The notes beneath the pieces are model-generated. The model was not told the DNA's origin. It made no database searches and saw only the letters and a program-made list of their open reading frames with translations. The position numbers were made by a program, and so were the translations under genes. Below are positions 5,827-12,825 of a stretch of DNA of 12,924 nucleotides, one piece after another; the first letter of the stretch is position 1; each line of letters starts with the position of its first letter. The stretch is from Clostridiales bacterium (lineage in GTDB: Bacteria > Bacillota_A > Clostridia > Oscillospirales > Oscillospiraceae): positions 1 through 12,924 of the forward strand of contig DXUR01000044.1 of the NCBI GenBank assembly GCA_019417795.1, in the 5' to 3' direction.

Positions 5827-8154
5827 ATGAGCAACCAGATACATATAATTCAAAATGCAATTACGACCACCATCTCGGAAATTTTTCGTGGTGACTTTAG
5901 GCGTATATGCGAAGTCAAAAAAGCGGTATTGCATCTCGAGGCGATTTACTTTTGCCATGGCACTTGCTATCTTCTCAAGCGCAAGAATATGCCAATTAAA
6001 GATCAATTAGCGCTCTATCAAAGAATTGAGTTAATCCCACAGAGCACGACAGAGTTCTTTGAGAATAACCGCGAATGCATTATTAACAATTGGCCAGAAG
6101 AAAGCGCACTTGCAGCAAAACCAGAAATCCTGTATGATGCACTTTTGGCAAGCGAGTTTTGCGTACAGCCTGAGAGAGTTGGATATAAAATCGATAAAGT
6201 TAGCCGAGATATTGCGGGGGCATATTATACTTCTTCTGACTTTTCTGCGCAAATTACTTATCGTGCGCTAGAGAGCTACATGGATCGAAAGCGGAGGCGT
6301 GCGATAGATTCAGACTCTTTTGCTTGCTGCAATGAGTATGAGAATATAACCTTCCTGGACTATTCTTGTGGATGCGGAGAATTTCTGTTAGCGGTAATCC
6401 AGTATTTTGATAATCATGTATTGGGTTATTCCAGAAAGAAGCTGGCAACTCAGTTGAGGGGTGTAGATGTCAACCCAATAGCACTGATGATCACCATTGC
6501 GCGGATTGTTTCTGCAGTTGAAGCTGAAGATGATGAAAATTTGCTTCGTGAGGTCGCAAAGAACTTTATTGTAGGCAATCCGTTGCTTCATAGCGATAAA
6601 ATTGCACCGCTAGAAGTGAGGTTTGATAATTTTGCGCTTAACAGATTGTATGCTGAGACAGAAGGAATCAATTGCTTGGAACTGGAACAACAAAACCTGG
6701 TCGTGTTAGGAAATCCGCCATGGGAAAAGCTCCGCTTTGAAGAACGGGCATTTTTTAGACCGGTTTGTCCTGCAATTTCAGCAATCTCGCAGAAAAACAA
6801 GCGCGAAAAGGAAATTAAAAAACTTGCGGTTAATTGGCTAGAACTGTTGGAGTACTACCAGCTTCTGCAAGATGATTATGCTTCGGTGAAAAAAGAAATC
6901 CCTAAACATCCGCTCCTGAAAGTATCGTTGGTTGGGGAGCTGAACACATATGCAATGTTTGCTGAGCTAGCTTCTCGATTGACAGAAAAAGATGGTTTTG
7001 CAGCGATTATAGTGAAAAGTGCGCTGGTTACATCAACTTGCTATTCGTCTTGCTTCCGACATTTTGTTAATCAGGGATCACTTTCAGAGGTGTTTCTCTT
7101 TGATAATCGGGAGAAGCTTTTCCAAATTGACAGCCGCGAGAAATTCTGTGTACTCTTCTTCGGAGGAGAACATGCCGGTGGCATAAAGGTACATTATGGA
7201 CTGACTAAGCAAGAACAGATATTGTCGTCTGTGCCAATCAATGTTACGAGCGAGGAGCTGGAACTTATCAATCCGGAAACAGGACTGCTTCCGAATGTGG
7301 CAGATTCGAAGGAGTTCTCGTTCTTACTTCGAACACACAGATCGCTGTCAGTGTTTGCAAAAGAATTTCCAAAGTGTCATTTTGGTAGGTTGGTACACCT
7401 TACTGCGCATGCAGAACACATTTCTACAAAGTCGGAAAAAACACGAGTCCCAATCTATGAGGGAAAATTCATCGAACAATATGATAATCGTTTTTCCACA
7501 TTTGCAGGAATGAGTGCTGATGAACGTTATCAAGCAAAGGCATCTGCTAGACGGCAACCGGGTGATAGTTTTGTTGCCCCAAAGCCTGCTCCGGAGTGCA
7601 GATACTTTATTGATAAGAAATTTTGGGAATCATTTCTTGATAGGTATGATCAACCGTATTCTCTGTGCTGGAGAAGTCTTACCTCTCCCACCAATCAACG
7701 GACTATGATTGCATCGATCATACCGTCAATGCCAACTTGCCAATCCGTTCAATTGCTCCAGACAACACCAGTTGAGGATCTTTTGATGATACTGGCGCTG
7801 TTTAATTCCAAGGTGTTTGATTTTTTTGTACGGTTGAAAATGGGGGGTATTGATCTGACGCAGAGTGTTGTACGGCAGATTCCTGTTCCTTTCCGAGAGG
7901 CATGGAACAGCATGGTTACTTTACATGGTGTAGATTATACGGCATTGGATGCGGTCAGAGCCTTGGAACGGCTACTATACCGGAATGAGCCGGACTTGTG
8001 TGGTTTGTGGGATGGTGTTCCGGAAATAAAGAATGCGGATAACTACTACAAAACCGCTGCAGATGTACGGGAGGAAATCGACAAGATTATTTTCCAGATG
8101 TATGGTCTTACAAGCGCAGAAGAGAAAATGGTTCGCAACTCCTTTAAGGCATAG
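5827..8154 (+). CDS. Eco57I-type DNA adenine N6-methyltransferase, probable catalytic partner
   Basis: A 775-residue protein. Motif X-like 'AGAYYTS' (130-136), motif I 'DYSCGCGEFLLA' (178-189; consensus DPACGSGxFL, so Y-S replaces P-A), acidic 'GVDVNP' just after, and a complete catalytic motif IV 'NPPWEKL' (N296-W299) define a gamma-class N6-adenine methyltransferase. The C-terminal half carries a recognition-type segment 'NSKVFDFFVRLKMGG' (from 660) followed by 'VVRQIPVP', parallel to the segment in the upstream protein, so the two are distant paralogues. It is the second gene of a two-gene operon, with a 12-base gap and a weak ribosome site overlapping the upstream stop (GAGG at about 5813). 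As motif IV is intact here and changed in its neighbour, this subunit is the better candidate for transferring the methyl group. It is probably the modification arm of a restriction-like system. Confidence 0.85.
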   Translation: MSNQIHIIQNAITTTISEIFRGDFRRICEVKKAVLHLEAIYFCHGTCYLLKRKNMPIKDQLALYQRIELIPQSTTEFFENNRECIINNWPEESALAAKPEILYDALLASEFCVQPERVGYKIDKVSRDIAGAYYTSSDFSAQITYRALESYMDRKRRRAIDSDSFACCNEYENITFLDYSCGCGEFLLAVIQYFDNHVLGYSRKKLATQLRGVDVNPIALMITIARIVSAVEAEDDENLLREVAKNFIVGNPLLHSDKIAPLEVRFDNFALNRLYAETEGINCLELEQQNLVVLGNPPWEKLRFEERAFFRPVCPAISAISQKNKREKEIKKLAVNWLELLEYYQLLQDDYASVKKEIPKHPLLKVSLVGELNTYAMFAELASRLTEKDGFAAIIVKSALVTSTCYSSCFRHFVNQGSLSEVFLFDNREKLFQIDSREKFCVLFFGGEHAGGIKVHYGLTKQEQILSSVPINVTSEELELINPETGLLPNVADSKEFSFLLRTHRSLSVFAKEFPKCHFGRLVHLTAHAEHISTKSEKTRVPIYEGKFIEQYDNRFSTFAGMSADERYQAKASARRQPGDSFVAPKPAPECRYFIDKKFWESFLDRYDQPYSLCWRSLTSPTNQRTMIASIIPSMPTCQSVQLLQTTPVEDLLMILALFNSKVFDFFVRLKMGGIDLTQSVVRQIPVPFREAWNSMVTLHGVDYTALDAVRALERLLYRNEPDLCGLWDGVPEIKNADNYYKTAADVREEIDKIIFQMYGLTSAEEKMVRNSFKA

Positions 8155-8157
8155 TAA

Positions 8158-8185
8158 AAGACGCAGGCTTTCGGGCCTGCGTCTT
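8158..8185. terminator. Bidirectional terminator between convergent genes
   Basis: An 11-bp perfect stem AAGACGCAGGC/GCCTGCGTCTT with loop TTTCGG lies in the 42-base gap between the methyltransferase operon and the convergent XRE-PLD gene. It has A/T-rich flanks on both sides, with TTTT on the minus strand, so it should stop transcription from both directions. Confidence 0.85.
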
Positions 8186-8196
8186 ATCTATTGGGA

Positions 8197-9720
8197 TTAT
8201 CCAATTCTGATCTTACCAAATGCCTTGGAAGACTTATTAATGCCGTTGGTTGCCCAGAATTCGCTGTTTGCTTTCAGTGCGTCCAGTTCGCTTTCGGCCA
8301 TGGTTTCAAGAATGTAGTGGTCAGAGGTTACACGATGGAAAACGAGAATGTGATAGGCAAAGTCTGTTTTGCCATACTGAGAAAGGGATTCGTCGCCGGT
8401 CTCCGCATCTCCCTTGAGCTGGATTCGCCAGGATGCATTATTGGGTGCAAATTTGATGGTGCTGGGATAGTAGGAAATACCGTTATAGACGATAGTGACA
8501 TTCTTCTCCACATCACGAGCCATGGGATCCAAACCGAAAAAGGCCACACTACCGGGGATAGATCCGTTTTCTACATTGGGGTGAGTGCCGCTCTGAAGCT
8601 TAGCGGAAGAAGAAAGATCGAGAATGTTTCTAGAGCCGCCGGTGCTTGCGCGCATTTCGAACCAGTAGGTTGCCTGTACATCACTGGATGCTTCCAAAGA
8701 AAGAAAAGATGCTGCGGTAACTTCAGAATCATGCAAAGGTGCGGTAGGTTGCTGTGTGGCGGCACTTTCGTTGTTGCCTGTCCTAGAATTGGAAGATGTG
8801 CCTGCAAACAAATTGGCGGGGACGGGAATCTTTACCGATGCGGTGGGGAGATTGGAAACTGCACGGTGGCCAAAGTGTGTATTCGCACTGAAGCTACTGC
8901 GCTTGGTAGAGTTTTGTCGGCTCTGCTGCTCGGTAACAATCAGACCATTACGCAGAAGCTCTTGGATGTCCTCAACAGAAGAAATCCTTTTTACCAGATT
9001 AGACTCCTGATACAGGGTGAATGCTTCCGTCAGATTCTCGTAAGATCTGTGATCCAGCGTATCGTTCAGATTCAGAAACTGAGTGTTGCAGGTTTCGTAA
9101 TTGGTACACAAACCACCACGAGTCAGATTGTTGGAACCCACAGCGACCCATGCCTGATCCGCATTCCGGACGATGAAAATCTTAGGATGGTATGTCTGAG
9201 CAAATGCGCTATCATGGACTACATAGAGTTCGTCGCAGAGCTTTGTGAGTTTGTATAGGGCTTCAGCGGTCGTGTTTTTCTGATCAATACCAGCGAGTAC
9301 ACGGAGGTGTCCGCCTGCGCTGCGGAAGGTCTGGAGTGCCGCTGTCAGCAGATCGACGCCACTGCTTTTAGCATAGGCAACATGGATATTCAGCTCACCA
9401 TTTTTAACTGTGGTCAATTGCTCCACCAAGGGTGTATAGAGATTTCCGCTGGTGGGCTGCATGATGTAGGTACTTTGGTGCGCTACACCGGAAGAGAACA
9501 GGTCGGGCACCTTGAGCCCCAGTGCAGATGCAATGCGAGCGAGTCCCTCTAATGTGGGGTTTGTAGCACCTTTCTCGATATCAATGATAGTCGTGCGCGT
9601 CAATCCGGAATTCGCTGCTAGTGCCTCCTGCGTTAGGCTTGCTGCAGTTCTCAAAAGCTGAATGCGCTTCCCTAGCGCATCCTTAAAAACGGAATAGTCA
9701 TTAGTGTTGGATGTATTCAT
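8197..9720 (-). CDS. XRE helix-turn-helix fused to phospholipase-D-family nuclease (restriction enzyme-like)
   Basis: A 507-residue protein. Residues 13-75 are a Cro/C1 (XRE) HTH ('LTQEALAANSGLTRTTII', then 'DIEKGATNPTLEGLARIA'). Residues about 88-220 are a phospholipase-D-fold nuclease with one HKD-type motif: H178-P-K180, D188, then 'GSNNLTRGGL' from G195. One motif per chain implies an active dimer, as in the metal-independent restriction enzyme BfiI. The C-terminal region (about 350-507; 'YWFEMRASTGGSRNILDLS', later 'SVAFFG' and 'NASWRIQL') resembles the DNA-binding end of NgoFVII-type PLD restriction enzymes. The middle (about 265-345) is Ser/Asn/Thr-rich and probably a linker. ATG 9720 has AAGGAG seven bases upstream. 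The XRE domain and a palindrome in its promoter suggest self-repression. The gene lies in the cassette with methyltransferases, so it is probably the cutting component or a second effector. Confidence 0.85.
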   Translation of the reverse strand: MNTSNTNDYSVFKDALGKRIQLLRTAASLTQEALAANSGLTRTTIIDIEKGATNPTLEGLARIASALGLKVPDLFSSGVAHQSTYIMQPTSGNLYTPLVEQLTTVKNGELNIHVAYAKSSGVDLLTAALQTFRSAGGHLRVLAGIDQKNTTAEALYKLTKLCDELYVVHDSAFAQTYHPKIFIVRNADQAWVAVGSNNLTRGGLCTNYETCNTQFLNLNDTLDHRSYENLTEAFTLYQESNLVKRISSVEDIQELLRNGLIVTEQQSRQNSTKRSSFSANTHFGHRAVSNLPTASVKIPVPANLFAGTSSNSRTGNNESAATQQPTAPLHDSEVTAASFLSLEASSDVQATYWFEMRASTGGSRNILDLSSSAKLQSGTHPNVENGSIPGSVAFFGLDPMARDVEKNVTIVYNGISYYPSTIKFAPNNASWRIQLKGDAETGDESLSQYGKTDFAYHILVFHRVTSDHYILETMAESELDALKANSEFWATNGINKSSKAFGKIRIG

Positions 9721-9740
9721 ATAAAACTCCTTTCATCCAA

Positions 9741-9790
9741 AATTTAGAAATTGATGGAAATAATATACAACACTGAAAGGGATTTGTCAA
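9741..9790 (-). promoter_or_regulatory. Promoter and putative operator of the XRE-PLD gene
   Basis: On the minus strand TTGACA (9790-9785) and TATATT (9767-9762) with a 17-base spacer make a strong housekeeping promoter. A perfect palindrome AATTT-AG-AAATT (9741-9752) lies just downstream of the -10 box, within the start region, where binding of the encoded XRE domain would repress its own gene. Confidence 0.75.
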
Positions 9791-10090
9791 TAGGGGAATG
9801 AAAAATATTCTGTACAAAATATAAATTTCGGTTGAGCCAGATAACGAGCCTGCTGACTGGCGTATTTGTGGGAAACGAAGTGATAGTTGCTCTTTTGGTT
9901 TGCCACAGGCTGCAATATAGCACAAGCCCTCCCTGTTGGATGGCTGATAACTGCAGATTATTGCAAGTCTACAAAACAACTATTTTTGTGTTTTCCTAAA
10001 TTGATGCTATAAATTGGACAAATTCCATGATAGAATACAAATACAGAAGTATAACCTCGGTGACAGATATAGACAGTTGGGGGTATTCAA
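9791..10090. other. Divergent intergenic region between the two effector genes
   Basis: About 300 bases with no supportable gene. It carries the upstream region of the GHKL-nuclease gene. The best promoter candidate is TTGTGT (9986-9991), a 16-base spacer and TATAAA (10008-10013), which is only moderate. The ribosome site is a G-run (about 10079-10083) seven bases before the ATG at 10091. I saw no strong hairpin. Confidence 0.4.
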
Positions 10091-12106
10091 ATGATTCTTA
10101 AGCTTAGTGTAAACAATCAGAGTGTAGAGAGTTCGGGTATTACGAAGGACTATAAGGATGCCCTGTGCGAATATGTATGGAACAGCTTTGAGGCCAATGC
10201 AACCGCTGTTGCAATTGATTGTATTCCCAATGAGCTGACAGGAAGTGCAGAGATTGTTATCACTGACAACGGAGATGGAATCGCCTATGATTCCCTTGAA
10301 CGCACATTTGGTGCATTCCTCGATTCTCAAAAGAACAGCCGATCCCTGCAAATCAAAACAAAGGCAAACAAGGGCAAAGGACGATTCTCGTGTTTTGCCT
10401 TTGCATCCTTGGCTGAATGGTCGACGGTAACGGCAACACCAGATGGCAATATCGCGTATACAATCAGCTTGGAGAATGCTGATAAAAACCAATGCGATGT
10501 TTCTGATCCGGCACCAACAACGAGATCAACGGGTACGAGACTGATCATCAGTGGCATTGATGGTATATGTGAAGATGATGTAAGCTTTGCGCAGTTAGAA
10601 GATACTATGCTCAAAGCCTTTGCATGGTATCTGTACCTCAATAAGGATAAGAAAATCGTACTAACCATCAATGGTACAGAGTTGGATTATCGAAAGTACA
10701 TTAATACTGATGCAAGTGTTGAAAAGGAAATCCTAATATCCAGAATCCCGTTCAAAATTGCGTTGATTGTTTGGAATGAGAAAATTACAGAGAATTTCTC
10801 TGTGTATTTCCTGGATGAAGAGGGTGTTGTTAGGTCGAAGGATACGACAACATTTAACCGTAATACGGTGAATTTTAACCACAGTGTATTTGTCACTTCG
10901 CCGTTCTTTTTGGGGAGAGACGGAATTACATTAAAGGGCAAAAGAGTAGAACTTGATGGGCAAACTGCGCTGAATGAGTATGATGAAGACAAGAAGGTTC
11001 TAAAAGAGTTAAGCAAAGAAATTCAGGATGTTATAGAAGAAAGCTTGCATAAGCACATGGCGGCACAAGTGGATAAAGCCATTGCGCGAATGGAGGCCAG
11101 AGATTCTTTCCCTACATTCCCGAATGACTTTTACGGGGCCTTACGTAAAAAGGATTTGGTGCAAGTCACAAAGGAGATTTATCGAATTCAGCCTAGGATA
11201 TTCCATAACCTGAAGCCGATTCAGGAAAAATCTTTACTGGGTTTTTTGAATTTGTTGCTCAGCTCCGAAGAAAGGGAAAATGTTCTTTCCATTATCGATG
11301 AAATTGTTCAACTGTCGCCAAAGCAGCGTGAAGAATTTGCATCTGTGTTAAAGCGGACACATCTGGAGAATATTATAGCAACCATTCGTTTTATTGAAGA
11401 CCGGTATAAGGTCATCGAGGTTCTCAAGACAATCGTCTTTGACTATGCAGGATATGCGAATGAACGTGACCACGTTCAAAAGATTGTGGAGCAGCATTAC
11501 TGGCTGTTCGGAGAACAGTATCACCTGGTAACGGCAGACAAGCGAATGCAAAAGGCGCTTGAAGAGTATCTGTACTTGCTCTATGGTGATAAGGCTCCAA
11601 ATCCAGTGTTGACACCAGATGAAGAAGAGCTTCGCCGGATGGATATTTTTGCTTGTGCTGCAAGAAATACTGAGGATGCAAATGGTAGTGCGATTCAGGA
11701 AAATCTGGTCGTTGAGCTGAAAGCACCCAAAGTAGTGCTCACCAAAGCGGTTTTACGTCAAATTGAAGACTATATGGATTACGTCCGAAAACAACCGTTG
11801 TTTAATAGCCAGTACCGCAGATGGAAGTTTATTGCTGTATGTAGCGCTGTTGATGACGATGTCAAGGCACGATACGATTCCCAGAAGTCTAAAGGCAAAA
11901 AGGGCTTGGTTGCTGAAATTGACAACTATGAAGTCTATGCTTTGACATGGGATGATGTGTTCCAAAGCTTTGATTTGAGGCATGCTTTCCTGCTGGATAA
12001 GCTGAAGATGGATAAAGAGGCGATAGCTGCTGAGATCGCACAGACTGCTGGTGACGAGAAATCTAAGGACACAGCGGATGCTCTGACTGCATTGGTAGCA
12101 AATTGA
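10091..12106 (+). CDS. GHKL (MutL/MORC-like) ATPase fused to Shedu-like (DUF4263) PD-(D/E)XK nuclease
   Basis: A 671-residue protein. The N-terminus is a GHKL ATPase: N-box 'EYVWNSFEANAT' (E27 as general base, N31 for Mg), 'ITDNGDGI' (57-64, D59 for adenine) and lid 'NKGKGRFSCFAF' (93-104), then a GT-containing 'STGTRLIISGI'. An S5-type transducer with 'FFLGRDGITLKGKRVEL' probably follows at about 220-300, and a helical middle at about 300-450. The C-terminus begins with 'VEQHYWLFGEQYHLV' (W471) and has a complete nuclease triad: 'RRMDIFA' (D518), 'VVELKAP' (E542, K544) and Q557 in 'RQIEDYMDYV'. This resembles DUF4263, the nuclease of the Shedu anti-phage proteins. GHKL-to-nuclease fusions are known from bacterial MutL/MORC homologues predicted to act in restriction systems. 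ATP-driven dimerisation may gate the nuclease. It is transcribed alone, divergently from the XRE-PLD gene, and ends at a strong terminator. Confidence 0.85.
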   Translation: MILKLSVNNQSVESSGITKDYKDALCEYVWNSFEANATAVAIDCIPNELTGSAEIVITDNGDGIAYDSLERTFGAFLDSQKNSRSLQIKTKANKGKGRFSCFAFASLAEWSTVTATPDGNIAYTISLENADKNQCDVSDPAPTTRSTGTRLIISGIDGICEDDVSFAQLEDTMLKAFAWYLYLNKDKKIVLTINGTELDYRKYINTDASVEKEILISRIPFKIALIVWNEKITENFSVYFLDEEGVVRSKDTTTFNRNTVNFNHSVFVTSPFFLGRDGITLKGKRVELDGQTALNEYDEDKKVLKELSKEIQDVIEESLHKHMAAQVDKAIARMEARDSFPTFPNDFYGALRKKDLVQVTKEIYRIQPRIFHNLKPIQEKSLLGFLNLLLSSEERENVLSIIDEIVQLSPKQREEFASVLKRTHLENIIATIRFIEDRYKVIEVLKTIVFDYAGYANERDHVQKIVEQHYWLFGEQYHLVTADKRMQKALEEYLYLLYGDKAPNPVLTPDEEELRRMDIFACAARNTEDANGSAIQENLVVELKAPKVVLTKAVLRQIEDYMDYVRKQPLFNSQYRRWKFIAVCSAVDDDVKARYDSQKSKGKKGLVAEIDNYEVYALTWDDVFQSFDLRHAFLLDKLKMDKEAIAAEIAQTAGDEKSKDTADALTALVAN

Positions 12107-12156
12107 TTTGTTAGCAGAGTAAGATTTCCACTTATTTGATTACTTCGTATTGTTAG

Positions 12157-12204
12157 CTGCCGCCGGGTGGTATCGGTTGATACCATCCGGCGGCAGTTTC
12201 TTTT
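12157..12204 (+). terminator. Strong intrinsic terminator after the GHKL-nuclease gene
   Basis: An 18-bp stem (12157-12174 with 12179-12196, one G-T pair), loop GGTT and a TTTCTTTT tail. It ends the cargo operon and marks the end of the defence-like cassette. Confidence 0.9.
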
Positions 12205-12660
12205 GGGAAGAAAAGACTTGCAATTTCTAAAAGCTATGGTACAATCACGACACCTTGGGATGGGAGTTGGTTTCTGCCTTGGGAGAGGAAAACCGCCCGC
12301 CCCATGTTTTTGACCCATGTTGGAACTAGGGCGGGAGATTACTGGCAGAGTAAGAAAAGCTTCCGGTATTGGCGGTTGGCTCGAAAACAGGGGATGAAAA
12401 ATCTCTTGAAAACCCGGGCAGCGTAACCATCGGAAAAGTGAATCCAAAGTGGTCTTGAATGTGTCGTAAGTCCAAATTTGGCAGTGAAAGCTGCCTGCTT
12501 GGCTGACCCATTTTTAAGACCACATTTTTGACCCATATTTTGACCCATACGGGGTTAGCACACAGTGGATTGGGCAGATTTCAGTGGATTCGGAGCGTTG
12601 GAAAAAGCCGTCAATATGTGCCAAACCCCTGAATAATCGCCGCAAAAGTATTCCTGACCG
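12205..12660. other. Non-coding right arm of the element
   Basis: About 450 bases without a supportable gene. It holds an orphan promoter-like pair (TTGCAA 12218-12223, 16-base spacer, TACAAT 12240-12245) and a CCCGCCC/GGGCGGG inverted repeat near 12293-12335. CCTTGGGA occurs twice (near 12252 and 12277). TGACCCA is repeated at 12311, 12504, 12529 and 12541, and CAGTGGATT at 12563 and 12582. A short non-coding RNA from the orphan promoter is possible. The repeats look like recombinase arm sites next to an attachment site. Confidence 0.5.
12307..12547 (+). repeat. TGACCCA direct repeats, left of the att site
   Basis: Four copies of (TTT)TGACCCA, at 12311-12317, 12504-12510, 12529-12535 and 12541-12547, all in one orientation; the last two are 12 bases apart, near one helical turn. 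Two further copies (12783-12789 and 12795-12801) lie on the other side of the tRNA fragment. Repeats in this arrangement are typical of arm-type binding sites for the N-terminal domain of tyrosine integrases. Confidence 0.6.
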
Positions 12661-12663
12661 CAG

Positions 12664-12708
12664 CTCATAACCCGGAGGTCGCAGGTTCAAGTCCTGTCTC
12701 CGCAACCA
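12664..12708 (+). pseudogene. 3' fragment of tRNA-Met(CAT): attachment-site duplication
   Basis: The sequence starts with an anticodon loop CTCATAA (anticodon CAT). It continues with the 3' anticodon strand CCCGG, variable AGGTC, a T-arm GCAGG/TTCAAGT/CCTGT, the 3' acceptor strand CTCCGCA, discriminator A and the encoded CCA. The bases before the loop cannot pair with CCCGG, and no D-arm or 5' acceptor strand (TGCGGAG) is in place, so this is not a working tRNA. It is the duplicated 3' end left when a tyrosine recombinase crosses over in the anticodon loop of a tRNA gene. The fragment therefore marks an att site and an element boundary. The intact gene should lie at the other end of the island. 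Confidence 0.8.
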
Positions 12709-12709
12709 G

Positions 12710-12745
12710 AAAGTCCTGATTTCTTGCGAAATCAGGACTTTTTCC
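12710..12745 (+). terminator. Terminator following the tRNA fragment
   Basis: A perfect 14-bp stem AAAGTCCTGATTTC with its complement (12710-12723/12728-12741), loop TTGC, and TTTTT at the end of the second arm. It begins two bases after CCA and is probably the original tRNA terminator or a copy carried with the att site. It also stops transcription leaving the minus-strand integrase to its right. Confidence 0.85.
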
Positions 12746-12782
12746 GCACTTTTGCGTCCAATATCTTACTTGCCACTTTTTC

Positions 12783-12806
12783 TGACCCAAACGCTGACCC
12801 CAACGG
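12783..12806 (+). repeat. Tandem 12-base repeat next to the second integrase
   Basis: CTGACCCAAACG (12782-12793) is followed directly by CTGACCCCAACG (12794-12805). The units are related to the TGACCCA repeats left of the tRNA fragment and lie 20 bases beyond the integrase stop. They are likely arm-type integrase sites of the right-hand element. Confidence 0.55.
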
Positions 12807-12825
12807 GAGCGGATAGCGGAAAGCA

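Noticed and set aside
8191..9258. Plus-strand open frame of 355 codons
   Set aside because: Antisense to the XRE-PLD nuclease gene, whose domains and start are clear. The plus-strand translation is Cys/Gly-rich with no recognisable domain.
3103..12106. Assignment to DISARM or BREX
   Set aside because: A PLD nuclease and methyltransferases are present, but DrmA helicase, DrmB (DUF1998), PglZ, BrxC and Lon-like proteins are not, and the GHKL-DUF4263 fusion belongs to neither.
12514..12705. Minus-strand open frame starting MRRQDLNLRPPGYE
   Set aside because: This peptide is the well-known false translation of the antisense strand of a tRNA 3' end. It covers the tRNA-Met fragment and has no ribosome site.
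12664..12708. Intact tRNA gene
   Set aside because: No 5' acceptor strand, D-arm or 5' anticodon strand pairs with the visible 3' half.
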